Counted from the stretch's first letter, positions 37,051-49,929 are shown. The stretch: 64,000 nt of DNA from Sinonovacula constricta (GCA_007844125.1 CM017567.1:3343660-3407659); one strand, 5' to 3'. Translations and numbers: made by a program. Notes: a model not told the origin generated them from the sequence alone.

Positions 37051-40000
37051 GTACTTTTATTTATTCCATTTTGATATAATAACTATTGCTTGTCTTATAC
37101 CTGTGGACCTTATTACAATTGATGAAGATATATCATAAGTGTATTTTAATCGGACTCGGATATGTGTCAACAATCACACTAATTATGCAAACTGATTACA
37201 ACCATATTATAATAAGAATAAAAGTTAAACAGAAACATAGTTTTGCTGCAAGTAAAAATACTATTTCATGCATATATTGCTAAATTAACCCATCAGTGTT
37301 TTAACAATTCATGTAGAAACTTTGTTTAAAAATATTTGATATTTGAAATATTTTCACAGGTGGTTGTTCAACCTGTAGCAATCATTGTCTCACGTGTATC
37401 ACATCAACGTTCTGTACCTTATGTGAGACCGGATATCAGCTGAAGGACCGCCGCTGTTATGGATGTTCGCATCCATGTATGTCATACAACTCAACAAATT
37501 CTTGTGAGTCCTGTTACTCCGGATATTTCCTGCTCCACGAATGTTGCTACCCATGCACAAGCCCTTGTCATGAGTGTGCAGTAGAGTCCTGTACCTCGTG
37601 CATATCCGGATATGTCATTATCAATGGCCAGTGTTACCCATGTAGCAGCGGGTGTCTCAATTGTAGGTCTGAATTGTCAGGGCATTTATCATGTACATTG
37701 TGCAAGTCCGAATATTACCTGAACGGTGGCATTTGTAACAAATGTAGCAATGGATGCCTTGAGTGTACATCATCCTATTGTAGCTCCTGCAAGTCTGGAT
37801 ATTACCTAAGCAATGGGAATTGTTACGAATGTAACAGCCAGTGTCTGGAATGTACATCATCCTCGAACTGCAGTTCGTGTGTGTCCGAATATAATCTAAG
37901 CAATGGACATTGTGTCAAGTGCAATATTTCATGCTTTACTTGTCTTAATACAACAGGCGATTGTACATCTTGTCATCCGAAGTTTTACTTAAACAATAAA
38001 AGCTGTATTCCTTGCGGAACCAACTGTCCATCATGCAAAAGTTCATCTGGAATCTGTGATGAGTGTGAATACGGTTACTATGGAGACTATTGTAATAACA
38101 CTTGTATTGGTCAGTGTAATGGCAGCGCATGTGACCAAATATCTGGAAAATGTATTGACGGCTGCAAATTTGGCTACTATGAAAAAGGAAACAAATGTGC
38201 CATGTGTCCTAAACACTGCAAGATCTGTAAAAATAGTATAACTTGTAGCAGTTGTTCTGATGAATATTACTTAAAGATCCTCGAAGACGGCTCTGTTCGG
38301 TGTGTTCCTTGCGACGACAAGTGTTCTTCGTGTTTACAATCCCAATGCATCACTTCAGGTAAGTACTTGGGATATATTATTTTAGTTTAATGTCGCACAG
38401 TTAGATTTGTGGTAGATCTATGGATATCTGGATATTGTACGTGGTAAATAATTGATTTAAAGGGCTTGACTGATACACTATATCACTGTAAGCAATGACA
38501 AGCAAATAGTGAAAATGATCACCTGATGATATTGTTTAGTAATAAAAATTAGCATTGAAGAACTAATACCTCTGACTCGACTTAGTTTCAAAATATTTAT
38601 TTATAATGTTCTATAAACAGTATTCTTTGAAGGATCTATTTGCGAACATGGGATATATATATTTTAAGTATTTAGATATGTTTACCACATTTTCACTGAA
38701 ATTCAAGGCTTATGGCAGTGTCCCAAAAGGCATAGCCAACAACAAAGGAGGAAATAATGCCTCGCATTTTTATTCTTAAACTATATGCGTCTCTCAAAGT
38801 AGCAGCTCATCATGTTTAACGATATTCCAGAGCGAACGTTCTAAATTGATAATGGGATGGATGTAACAGGTTTGTCAATATGATATATGTATATTATGCA
38901 TGTACCGATGATTTAGGTTACCTGTTAGCTCACAGTTTTAATTACTATCGCCGAATTACGAATTATATATGTTTGACACGTAAATACTCTATGAGTGTCA
39001 GGTAAGGATTTATAAATAATTTAAATTTGTTTTTTGGCAACAACGCTGTGTTGAACAAAATATTTTTAATACCATTTTGCTACAACGCATGATAGAGTAC
39101 CTTTGAAAATTAACTAGAAAAGGCGAGTTATGAGGTCGTAAAGCCCCGATGTGATTCTTTGGACGATTAAAAGTGTCTTGGTCAATATTTTATGCAATTT
39201 AATTATTTGTTTTAAATTTATTTAATCGTGTACACTATTTGAGGAGTGTAAGGGCAGCTTATGACAATACAATTGGCTAAAATACTACAAGTCTTTTTAA
39301 TGATGGACAAGTGTTTCCGTATTGATATAAATTCATTTATTCGTGTTGACCTGTCTATGATTGTATTTTTCATTCTTATGCTGAAATAAGATGAGTTATT
39401 TAAGAGGTTTTTGTTACGTCAAAGCCATTCTTTTTTATAACTGCACGACACCGTTATCTACACCTGAAGATGTCAATATAGGCAGCAAAGGGACTGTTGA
39501 GATAACCTCCATTGGCATTATAGCCGGAGTAGCAGTGGGAGCGTTATTGATAGGCATTGTACTTGGGATTGTTTCTACACAAGCCTTTAAACGACACAGT
39601 CAACAAAGGTACTCTTGTGTTGTTACTCCTATTGTGTTACAAGTTGTCAATATTTACATATTAACTGACACTCTATGATATTGGAATAAATAAACAGTTC
39701 CTATATATTGTAACAAATTATCAGTAATCATCTTTTGATAAAATCTAATGATATGAGTATAATCTGACAGCTACACATGAGGAATATTTACAAATTATAT
39801 TTATAAGTAAGTTGTTTGATAAGGATTGTATAGATTAAGAAACATAGGCATTGATTGCTATTTAAATTGCATCAGTTATTTTATAGAGACATGAAATTAC
39901 AACAAGTTTATTGTTAAAATGTGTGAATCATTTGTCCCTGATGCAGGGAAGCTGCTGATCAGCAGAAAGATCATGTAAAGACAACAGCAGAAGTCTCCGC

Positions 40001-40433
40001 TCCATCAGTCTTCTATGTAAATACTTCCAGTCTAGCCAATCTGGACAACTTGAACGGTATTTAATTAAAAATACAATGTGTCATTCTAAAATCTGTACAA
40101 TGACAGTCAATATATTTTATTAAGAAAATTAAAATACACGAAGTAAAATGCCTGTATCATTAACGTCATTTCTTCGCCTTCTGTATAATATGTCATAATG
40201 ATAAAATCTAAACAAAAACAAACTAAATAAAACACATTATTGTTTGGTTTACATAATGTTGTGTATGTCATTGTTACGTGTGTCATTTTTGCTGTAGAAT
40301 CAAAATCAAATTGAACCGCAGTTATGTTTTCAATAACCATGACCTATTTTCAGAACTTGCAGTCGCACCAACAACATACGAAAGCCTTTCAAGAAGGGAT
40401 GGAGAGAGCAACTTATATTCAACTCTAACTTGA
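37011..40433 (+). CDS. Cys-rich single-pass receptor with ITAM-like tail, copy C (phosphatase-less paralogue)
   Basis: Complete five-exon gene: 36988-37050 (ATG 37011), 37360-38358, 39470-39608, 39947-40056, 40354-40433 (TGA 40431-40433). Joined they give 455 codons plus stop, all at GT/AG sites with the same intron phases (1,1,2,1) as the first four introns of copies A and B. The signal exon is 40 coding nt as in A (MMLNYVFLLITVI). The ectodomain is clearly paralogous to A and B: NSTNSCESCYSGY and GYYGDYCNNTC are shared. Exon 3 gives a membrane helix. Exons 4 and 5 give a tail of about 60 residues with no phosphatase domain, ending in a tandem YxxL pair. It lies head-to-head with copy A (25 kb apart) and tail-to-tail with copy B (12 kb). 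Role inferred: a membrane receptor that signals by recruiting an SH2 kinase. Alternative: a decoy derived from the phosphatase receptor. Confidence 0.85.
37360..38358 (+). other. Copy C ectodomain exon
   Basis: 999 nt against 897 in copy A. Compared with A it lacks one 30-residue CxxC unit near 37915 (LSNGHC runs straight into VKCNISC). It gains 64 residues between GKC and ITSG near 38157-38348 (starting DGCKFGYYEKG), made of about two more Cys-rich units. The net gain of 34 codons equals the length difference exactly. Confidence 0.85.
39470..39608 (+). other. Copy C transmembrane exon
   Basis: 139 nt, phase 1 to 2, encoding a helix around IIAGVAVGALLIGIVLGIV followed by KRHSQQR as stop-transfer. 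It contains small-xxx-small spacing (GVAVG, GALLIG), a feature that favours helix packing. No charged residue sits inside the helix to pair with a separate signalling adaptor. Confidence 0.8.
40354..40433 (+). other. Copy C terminal exon with ITAM-like tandem YxxL
   Basis: An 80-nt exon after TTTTCAG. It encodes TTYESL, nine residues, then YSTL and a stop two codons later. Tyr codons are at 40377-40379 and 40416-40418. The spacing lies within the broad ITAM consensus (YxxL/I-x6-12-YxxL/I). Neither motif is a strict ITIM, because the -2 positions are Thr and Asn. Confidence 0.75.
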
Positions 40434-40516
40434 AGACGATTGGTATTTAACAAAATATGGTTTGGGGACCTCTTTCCTATCACCTCTTGCTGGATTGTAT
40501 ATTAACCAGCACCATA

Positions 40517-40522
40517 AATAAA
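40517..40522 (+). promoter_or_regulatory. Polyadenylation signal of copy C
   Basis: AATAAA 84 nt past the stop codon, the first canonical signal downstream. Confidence 0.5.
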
Positions 40523-40750
40523 TTAAATATAAAAACGTGTCATTTACAAGTGCATTCGATGATAGTGTTTATAGTTTTTAAAAAAAGATACTTTTAATAA
40601 ATGCCTGTATTGTCAACGTCTTATTTACAACTTCTGTATTTGTAGACATTATTACAATATTAAAACAACAACAAACTAATGAAACACTTTCTTAATACTT
40701 GGTTTTTATATATATTGCAGTCATTTTGTGTTACCATGGTCTATTTTCAT

Positions 40751-40830
40751 AACTAGCTGTTGCACCAACAATATATAAAATCCTTTCAAGAAGAGATGGA
40801 GAGAGCACAATTTCTTCAAGTCTAACTTAG
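40751..40830 (+). pseudogene. Decayed duplicate of the copy C terminal exon
   Basis: Exactly 80 nt, aligned without gaps to 40354-40433 and still open to a TAG at 40828-40830. The acceptor CAG is now CAT (40748-40750), so normal splicing should fail. The first motif is YKIL; the second tyrosine is lost (TCT at 40813-40815). Upstream sequence from about 40600 also matches 40150-40350, so the duplication covers the end of the intron as well. It could be used only if another acceptor, such as TTGCAG near 40720, is active. Confidence 0.75.
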
Positions 40831-41254
40831 CCATTTTGAAGACGAGACGTCTTTTCCAAAACATAATAAGGTATTGGTAACTAATTGTCAAATCAGCTCT
40901 TGCTAGATTATCCGTCAGCCTATATCATTTAAATCTACTTTGTATTTGTATCAATATTATTTGACTGTAAATTATCTCTATGTTCGATCCGAACTTATAC
41001 GACATATACTTTCTGATGCATTTACATAGAAAAACAAGATCATGTTCCATCCAAGTCATATCTAAGTTATAGCTGTATAATTCCTTTAAGAACATTACAA
41101 AATATTTATGAAAATATATTTCATTTATTTAATGTATAGATTTCAGTAACACACACACACAGAGTTGTAATCAGTACAAAAACATGGCAAGGTCCGATAA
41201 GTATGAAATCATATATTTAATTTAAATATTCTTTAGAAAAAGGTAGCCACACGC

Positions 41255-41400
41255 CAGTTTAATGCCAAAATGACGACAATACTGAGACGAGACATAACAA
41301 CACAACAACATAACATAACAACACAGAGAAAGTTACCAACATGTATCGCCTTGGAAAGGTCCGTCTACAGAAACAGAAACAATGGTGGTACTTAAATCTG
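41255..41400. repeat. Dispersed repeat, second copy
   Basis: Shares GAGACGAGACATAACA and ATCGCCTTGGAAAGGTC with 11735-11905. Confidence 0.5.
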
Positions 41401-42704
41401 TTTACAGAGCTTAAACCTTGATTTTCTATAAAAGAACAGTGTAACAGAAAGTTTCATTTTGAAAAAAAAACAATCTATAAACTATGATAATAAATGAATA
41501 ATAAAATAAAATGGATAGACACCTTTTTAAACAAAAAATGTTTACTTGGTTTCCAAGGGGAGTTGTAAAAGTGTTCATATGAAAGCTACGTGAAATATTA
41601 GATTGAACATTTGAAGCACCAGGGGAGATCGTATCGTTTAATTGCTTCAGTGGGATTTAATTGTATGCATACAATGTGGTAATTGTATGTACATCTATAA
41701 ACATTCGCAGTTATTAATATTTATTTGCATGCTATTTTGTAAGTGCTATATTGAGATGCTTTAACTATCGGCCGGTTACTGAATACATGTAGGTTTAATG
41801 TGTTATCTTTGTGTGTCAATGTAATAGGGTTATTAGAGCATTAAACAAATACGAGCTGCTGTGTTTGGTTTTCTCAGATCGATATCTCAGTGAGATCCGA
41901 GTAAGTTCCGGCATGCCTTACTATACCAGACAAAATGATAAAAAGCCACGTGTGGCCTGTATACATGCTGGTTTTAAATAGTTTGATGATAAATTATGAC
42001 AGGCAAAATGTTTATATACAGTTTCAACAGGGCCTACGATGAGTAGAAAAGGTCTCAGTGTATTATAATGGACGTTTTAATGCAAAGCTACATATGTTTA
42101 ATTAGGAAATATCACTTCAACATTTAACATTTAACCATTTCCAGTGGCGTAGCAAGACACACTATGATGTGTACGCTTGACCACTAGTTCGTAATCTTTT
42201 TTGTTTCTGTGGAGGTTTTAGTTACAAGATATATATCGATTTTAAGTAAATTATTATGTTGCACACATAAAATATTAAAACAAGTATTATATTACGTGTA
42301 TTTCCTTTGATGGGCTTTGGTTTTTCAATTCCATCTTCACCTGAACAGGATGCTACAACCATTTATTCGTCTCTGGTCATGTTTGTTCATGATTCAGAAA
42401 GTGAATTTCTTTTATAGTCAACCATTTTTGTGTAGTTTTTCGAATCGAAATAATACCATATTCTTTTCTAAACACTATGTGGATATAATTTTTAATGACG
42501 TCAATACTTTCGTCATAACTTATAGAAAATACCAGAGCTTGGACATTTTTATTCAAATAGATTGTTTTTACCTTTAATTGCTTGCATTTGAGAAACTCGT
42601 CAGGAAGTGCGAGGTTAGAGCTCTGTAAAACCGGTTTAAGCACCCCAGTCGGTCCATATTGCCGACTGACCGTTTCAAGGCGGTAACTGTTGGGTTTGCT
42701 CTTT

Positions 42705-42830
42705 TCGTTAAATGACTCATCACAAAATTGTTCTTACGTTTCGCTTGGCTTGCATGTGAAATTCCGTTGTTCTGTGCCTTTTTGGTATATGTTGCAATGT
42801 TCATAGGACTTTGTCATATATTCTTATTTA
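42705..42830. repeat. Dispersed repeat, intergenic copy
   Basis: Close relative of 61616-61745, located between copies C and B. Confidence 0.55.
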
Positions 42831-44759
42831 TAATTTTTTACGACACGGTCCTTTATTTCCAATAGCAAAGATACCCAAACAAACGCGCATATTTTCTGGT
42901 TATGACTATATATGTAAAATTTGGTACACCCTAATTGTTTATACAATGAACAAATCAATTGATTTTATCAAAACATGGTAATATTATTATGTTTTCAAGC
43001 AAAATGTATCGATATGTAGAAAACGAAAATTTCAGTTAAACCATTTTGATAAAACGCAACGGACAAATGACTCTAGTTGAGTAAGTCGAATTGTTAGGAA
43101 AACTACGGATGATTTATAATCGCATTATCTCTCAAATTAATTTCAGTATGTGCTGTGATTGAACAAATGTAAATGCCTATGCAGTGTTTCCGCAATTGTG
43201 CGTTTTCTGCCACAAATTTTGACTAAATTAGTATCTGACGCAGTCAGAGGGACATGCATTTTTCTTGACGATTTTCTTTAGTTAAATCAGACTTTTTTCC
43301 ACGGAAATCATCATTCCTTGAGTAAAAAATATGGCGATAAGCAAAACTTAAAAGATTAAGGATCAGGCTTTTTGCATTTAATTTTACCAAGCACTTCGGT
43401 TATCGCTACGAGTACAGAGTTTGAATTGCAGCTATCATTATGACTTTGACTTCGGGATATTGGGATCCGCACTTCTAACTTTTTGCTTTGCATATTGTCG
43501 CGGTACGGATCCTTATTGTCAATTTCATTAGAAAAAAAAGTGAATGCTGTTTTCTTCGGGAATTTAATTAATATTAGTTTGAAGATCGAGGTCTTAATGT
43601 CAGCCAATGGATCCTTAACTTATGAAAAAATATGAACAATGTACAAACCTATCCTCGCTCTTTACCGGAAACTACGAGGAAATTAAAACGTTACTGAAAG
43701 TCATTGTTTATCATTTAAAACAATGCGAATGTCGTCAACATACTTAAACTTATAGTGAATAGTTAATGAATATACTTTCGTAAATTGCTAACAATGCATT
43801 AAACCCATGACTAATATTTTGTTTGCACAGAATGATACATTTTTAATTTAAAGTGGTTATCGAGTGATTATCCTTGTTGACTGTTTACTACTATAGAATA
43901 TGTTATAAATAATTATGATATAAAAAATCACAATGTCATATGCAAAATACTAGTTTGCTTTCAATGTATTTAAATAATTTATTTTAAAGAAATCTTACAA
44001 AGTCAACGTTAAGATGCAGTCTGTTAAAATGCTGACACCCTCATGTCTATTTGTCTAAACATAAAAGCTTTCAGTATTAGAAGTTTGGCTCTTTGTAAAC
44101 TGAAAAAGAAGAAAACAATTGCAATGCAATTTGGTCCTTTTTCACTTCATTCTACCCACTAAGAATATGGATACATATATTTAAGTTAAATACCATGTAG
44201 ATCTATACATTGATAGTATGATCCTCCTATTTCCAGGATGATCCCAAACCTCCATGATGTGGGTTACCAATGACACCCAGTAATTTGTAGTTAGCAGCAA
44301 CACTGCCTATAACTTAGCGACTAGCATGTCTTCCTAACGGCAGCGATAAATTGAAGATACATGTTGAATACAAAAACAATTGTATATCTTACAAAACATG
44401 AAAATTAAAGTATTAATCGACGAATACAAAGTTGCAATAATGTACACATTCCTCTAAAGCAATTGTCTCGTAGTGATATGACCTTGTGCGTCACACCGGT
44501 TGGCTTTAAGTAACATAAACATAAAAAAGAATGATTTCAAACTGTGGTGCACAATCCTAAACTGTAAATTTGTCCAATCAAAATTTCTACACCCGAAATA
44601 GTTAGCGCTCCCCGACACGCTGTATAGTGTCAAGTCAAAAAACATTAAAAAGGAATCTTTTCGAACTGTTGATACTCAGACTCTTGTGTTCCAACGTGTT
44701 AAGCAACTTTCTCTGCCAAAAGTTACTGGGCGCCTGATTATTGGCTATAATTGTGCTGC

Positions 44760-45180
44760 TGTGATATACTTCAAAACAAATACACCAGCAGTAGGAACCA
44801 CCGCAGCAATTTCAGCAGTGCCAACACCAGCAGCAGTTATAGCGCCAGAATCACAGCAGCAGCAAACACAGCAACAACGACATTGATAAGCTGTCACGCG
44901 AATTCTGAAGGACTACTCTTTAAAGAAATCATGGTTTCATATCAAACGTCATTCTTAACATCAACAAATCTTATAAAACGTTGGACTTAAGAGGCAACAA
45001 CTTTTGATAAACACATATTCTTTTCAATGCAACAAATTTTATAGGCTATATAAAGCTCTATATTCTATATGTTGCTTAATTGTATTTTCTTCATCGAACT
45101 CGGTCGCAGAAAATAGTCGAATAAAAGATTTAATCTGGTGATTCCTGAAAACTTAAATCTGTTAGCGCTGTACCCTGTCC
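44760..45180. repeat. CAG-rich segment, homologue 1
   Basis: Parallel order with 49440-49925: ATCACAGCAGCAGCA, then CTGAAGGACTACT, TCAACAAATCTTATAAAA, CGGTCGCAGAAAATAGTCGA, AATCTGGT. Function unknown. No intact coding unit. Confidence 0.55.
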
Positions 45181-45199
45181 ACCTAGGATTCTGTTTGAT

Positions 45200-46620
45200 A
45201 ATTGTCATATGGTGATTAACATACTGTTAAGTTTAAGTTATCTTGACTATATGTTAAAATGTATTCACTTATTTAAGAACCGTGATTTATGAAGGATTTG
45301 TTATCATGTTTTTTGTGCATATGAACAGATAGCAGCTCAACTCGTGCGCGAATTATCCTGTAGAAAACAAAATAGATGTACAAACAGTAAACAATGTTGT
45401 TGGCAATAAAACAGATTAAATGATAAATATAAAACTAGATCAGTTTTAATCAAAGTAAGTTCTCACACTAGGTATGAGGCAAATTTCGCAATGGAATATG
45501 AATTAAAATCATTTTTGATCGAAATGTTTGCAATAGTTATCAGCACATTGTATACTAGCTAACAAATCCATTATAGGTTTAATATTACAGTTATGTATAT
45601 TATAATAATTATAACCAGGCATTATGATCCAGTAAAACACTTTGTACGTGTACTTATCATTTTATGAAATTCAGCTGACTATCAATCATTAAAACAAATA
45701 ATGCAGATTTAGCCATCCTTCTAAAATGCTGGAATTGGAAACTAATTATAGCATACCTGTGTGGTTCATGACCCTATTATAAAATCAACAACGAATTCAT
45801 TCATATTGTAGTTAACAACGCTGTGGCGTGCATATGTGCATGTCATCTGACGTCTTTGGAATGACCTGATTAATTTTAGTTGTTTACCCCATCATTCGAT
45901 ACAGTTATAATGCATGCAAAAGGGTGGGGGACAAGAAAATTAAAATTGAATGGAAATTTCCAAAGACTGGTGAATATCGAAAAAATCAATAAATGGCATT
46001 TTGTATAATCAATGTGTTAAATATTGTGAAAATGGGTATGGAATTAAGTAATTAGCTTTTCTTTGGTCTATACAACTCTTCAGACGTTTTAGACAAGTTT
46101 AGTACTTGACATGCCCATTGCTCTACAGTTCAACCATTTGATTCATACATATGATTTCTCTACGCTGTACACGTCTTTACCTCCTGATTTAATCATTACC
46201 AAATGAATTACTCTCATTGAAAAAAGGCAAGCCCCAAGGACGTTTAAACATTGCTTGCAATGAATTTAATGTCATTTTTTCCCAAGGCATACTTAGGTAA
46301 ATTCACGCTGCGTAGTAGTATGGCTGTTTGTGAAGTTTAATGTATTGTACTTGTTGAATTTTGCGATAAAATGAGGTGACGCCTTATTTAGAGAAATAAT
46401 TGGACTACGTATAGGACATGTGCATCATTGACAGTTAATGTTTTTATACTCCTTTGAACAAGGCTTTGTGGTAATTATGTCCCCTTCTACCCAAAGCAAT
46501 AATATAGAGGCTTTTCCATTCAACGTCACATTACCTTGACAACATTCGAACTATAGATAACCATTTCTTAGCTTATATAATCCATCTGTTTTACCCTGCA
46601 TAACTTTCCATTAACAAAGC
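45200..46620. other. Intergenic, nothing recognised
   Basis: AT-rich sequence with no identifiable feature. Confidence 0.5.
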
Positions 46621-46626
46621 AAATAG

Positions 46627-47028
46627 TTGACGTTTAAATGCAGCATTTTTCTAGACATTGAGATCGTTTGTTGTTTGAATGATAACGTATGTACTAAAGT
46701 TTATCAAAAGAGAATAGATTTAAATTTTAGTGTTGCAAATTATTCATACCTTGATAGTGATTTACCTCGTGCTTCCTCCCATAGTATTTATATATTTCAT
46801 GTTACAGGATTGTACGATTATCTTAAGGTCGAACATTTCAATGTTAGAAACCAGTTTAGCACTATAGAATTGTTACAACAGTGTTTCAGATTCCTCATAC
46901 TAATGAAGGCGTTTTCATTATTCTTTCACGGAAAATATTTTAATGCTTCAACATATTATAGCAGAATGAAAACCCTTATGCAACAAAGCATAAGCCTTGT
47001 TGTATTTTATAGAATTGGGTTATGTTAG
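46627..47028 (+). pseudogene. Retroelement reverse-transcriptase C-terminal remnant
   Basis: A 133-codon frame with TKVYQKRIDLNFSVANYSYL and DSDLPRASSHSIYIFHV. This resembles the common retroelement pattern YDKRDDFNF-IVNFP-LxSxIP-xPxYGVYxSQL in eroded form. The second half is weaker. Probably part of the same decayed element as 48060-48350. Confidence 0.5.
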
Positions 47029-48059
47029 ATTAACAAAATCGATGATCTCTGTAAAATTTCTGATCTACTTATAAAACTTGTCAGAAAATTTATTTCTGAT
47101 GATTACAACCCGTGACGTCTTCTTTGTACTGTATTGCTTTCAATGACCCTTTTAAAGTAAAGAACTTGCATTGTTAGCGTCGGCGCTTCAGCGAGGTGAC
47201 CTTAACGGAATGCGTTTTAAATTTGGCAATGGGCTGTTGTTGTAGTTATCATGTCAGTCGTAACTCTTCGGCTGTATCCGGACTCCTTAGCGTAGAAATG
47301 GCCGAGTTGTTGAGAGTGGTTATGCTTAAGGTTTTTACCACTTCAGCTTCCTATCTCGTATACAACGTACTGATTTTAACAACTTCGGACCACGTGGGTT
47401 AATCAGGTTTTATTCTCACCTGTAAGCAGTGCTCTGCAAAGGTTTTAAGATTGTTATTCTTTGATATTCCTGAAATGAGTTCCTAAAATATTAGTTATGT
47501 TAACAAATAAATTCCTTGATACATCTAGACAATACGCAATACAAAACACATATGTTATGTCCATGTGAAGGTCAATTATTCGATCATATGATCATTTCAG
47601 GCAAAGTGCTCATCGGATGTCTGGCGTTGTCGTGCGTCAGATAACTTATTGTCTATTATAATTCATTGTTCGCCCTTTGGTGCTTTGCTTCAATACTTTT
47701 CTTGTTTAATTACACGACAAGTCGTAGAGACTACATGAAAACATTGCCTTAAAGCCAACGTTTGGAAAAGCATTGTTGGAATGATGTCTCTTCATTTCTT
47801 TAGTAGTATCCTAAATTGGTTACTTGAACTGTCTATTTATCTTTTTCGTGATATTGCACAATAGGCATAACTTCGGGATATTGTTTGCTGCTATAATTTA
47901 ATATGTCATTTGCGCATAAATCCTCGGCCAATTAAAGTATTTTGAAATTCATTACTTCTTGTCACTACACGATACTAAACTTTGTTTCGTTGGTGGTAAA
48001 ATATAATCTACAATATAAGCCATATCTTAACAATTTGACGCCTACAGCTAGAATATATA

Positions 48060-48350
48060 TAAGTAGACTTAGATTATCTGTTTAACCTCTAAGAATGCAA
48101 ACTGGTAGAAATAACAGAAATTATACAGAAAGGAGACAGAGACTGTGTTTATGCTGTAACTCGAATGATCTGGAAGATGAGTACCATTTTGTTTTTATTT
48201 GCCCATGCTATCGAGATCTAAGATCAAAATAAATAAGTAGTTATTATTTTAAAATACCTTTTATGTTTTATTTTAAAAACTATTAAACTCACTGAATAAG
48301 AAAGTTATGCTACGATTGTTTAAATATATAAAGGAAGCTTTGTCTGTAAG
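48060..48350 (+). pseudogene. LINE-type C-terminal remnant
   Basis: Broken frames give RMQTGRNNRNYTERRQRLC, LCCNSNDLEDEYHFVFICP and FKYIKEAL. The order xETGRxxRxxRxRxCxxCxxxxxEDExHFxxxCPxY is typical of the C-terminal zinc-binding end of invertebrate non-LTR reverse transcriptases. Stops and a missing core show it is dead. Confidence 0.6.
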
Positions 48351-49439
48351 ACAATGCATTGACACTATAATGCATTAATCTTGTTCAATTGAAATTGATA
48401 TTTCATTATATCTATGAAAACTATTTTTTCAATCGATGTATTTAATGTGTATTTGTGTTCGATAATATGCCTGTATTTAGTGTGAAATGGACATTGTGAC
48501 TTTATTTTGATGCTTGCTCACATAAGAAAACGTAAAATATACTGATGTCATTCCCTTTACTAATATATGCTACGTTTTGTTGATATGAAGTACTACTAAT
48601 AGTTTGTACTATTTGTTATTCTATGAAAATGATAATAACAAGTACTAAGTCAATAAATATTAGTAAGTTTATAAAATGGTATACAATGTATATGCATAAA
48701 ATATGTTGACAAGTCTTGTACAAAACACATTATGAAAATATATGTGTATATACAATCATTAAATAGAAACTATATTCCAATATAAAAAGTTTTATCAATA
48801 TGTCAAATTTTGCAAACCAAGTGGAACATTTTTATGTGTATGATGAATTTGATAAGATTATGTACGTTGTGTACCAATCTGATCAATAAAAAATTTTCTG
48901 TTTTGTTCTGTTGTGATTCTTTTCTAAAATTGAATGTTTGCCTTCCTGTCAAATTAATACAATTTACAATTAAATACGACTGTAACATACATAACAACAA
49001 GACTTTTAAAAAAAGGTTTTTGATAAGTCCATGTTTTTATGTTGCTGATTTTTATTACATGACATTAAGATTGAATACCCAAAGCTAAGGAAATCGTTTT
49101 ACCAAACTAAACTGGGTTGCGTGTGTATAACTTGTTGCTGCTTTAGGTATAACCGTTACATAGTGACGAAACAGGGACAGAACTATGGTTTTAAGAATGA
49201 ATGAGACTCAACAGTAGTTATACCTTTATGGCGACCATTTTATTACCATCATACTGTCGTCAGAGAAAATAAAAAAGAAAATAGCAAAACTACAGTTAAA
49301 AGGAAGCATACAGTTTTACGAAATAATTTAAATACAGTTACCTTTACGTTTCTGCGTTGTGCGTTGTAAATACACATTGTTATATTGAATACATTTTATG
49401 CTCACATAACAACAAATAATAATTACATTAAGCACTCCC

Positions 49440-49925
49440 GTTAGGGCCATAGCATCTGAATCACAGCAGCAGCAGCAGCAGCAGGAAACACTGCAGCAGA
49501 AAACACAACAGTCGAGACTAAAATAAACCTGACACTGGCATTTTGAAGGGCTACTTTTAAGATAAATAAGTTTCAATCCAAAACGTCTTTCCCAATGTCA
49601 TCAAATTTTATAAAATATATGGATTTGAAAGGACGCAGCAGCTTCAGACAGAATTTAAATTAAATAAATGAAACTGTTTTTGTTATGACGTCACAAGTGG
49701 TCACGTATTTTTTTCATTTATTAGAGCAGTTTTAAAATACAACATTGCTTAAAAGGCAAAATAACCTTCTTGCTGTTTTATTAAAAAGACATGTGTAAGT
49801 AATTATTTTGGATTGGAGAAAGAGTGCTTATTGTTTGTACAATTAAATATTTCTTTTCACCGAAATTGTCGAACATAGGACTCAATCTGGTTATCCAGAA
49901 AGACCGTTGACTCTATAACCCCATC
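49440..49925. repeat. CAG-rich segment, homologue 2
   Basis: Matches 44760-45180 in order (ATCACAGCAGCAGCAGCAGC, TTGAAGGGCTACT, TCATCAAATTTTATAAAA, ATTGTCGAACATAGG, AATCTGGT), 4.7 kb away in the same orientation. Confidence 0.55.
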
Positions 49926-49929
49926 CCTT

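Larger units (their letters stand above)
40850..44690. other. Intergenic between copy C and copy B
   Basis: Apart from the repeats at 41255-41400 and 42705-42830, no feature was recognised. Confidence 0.45.

Noticed and set aside
39391..39678. Start of a separate small membrane protein at ATG 39391
   Set aside because: The upstream part is intron. The helix exon begins at 39470 in phase 1, exactly as needed to continue from 38358.
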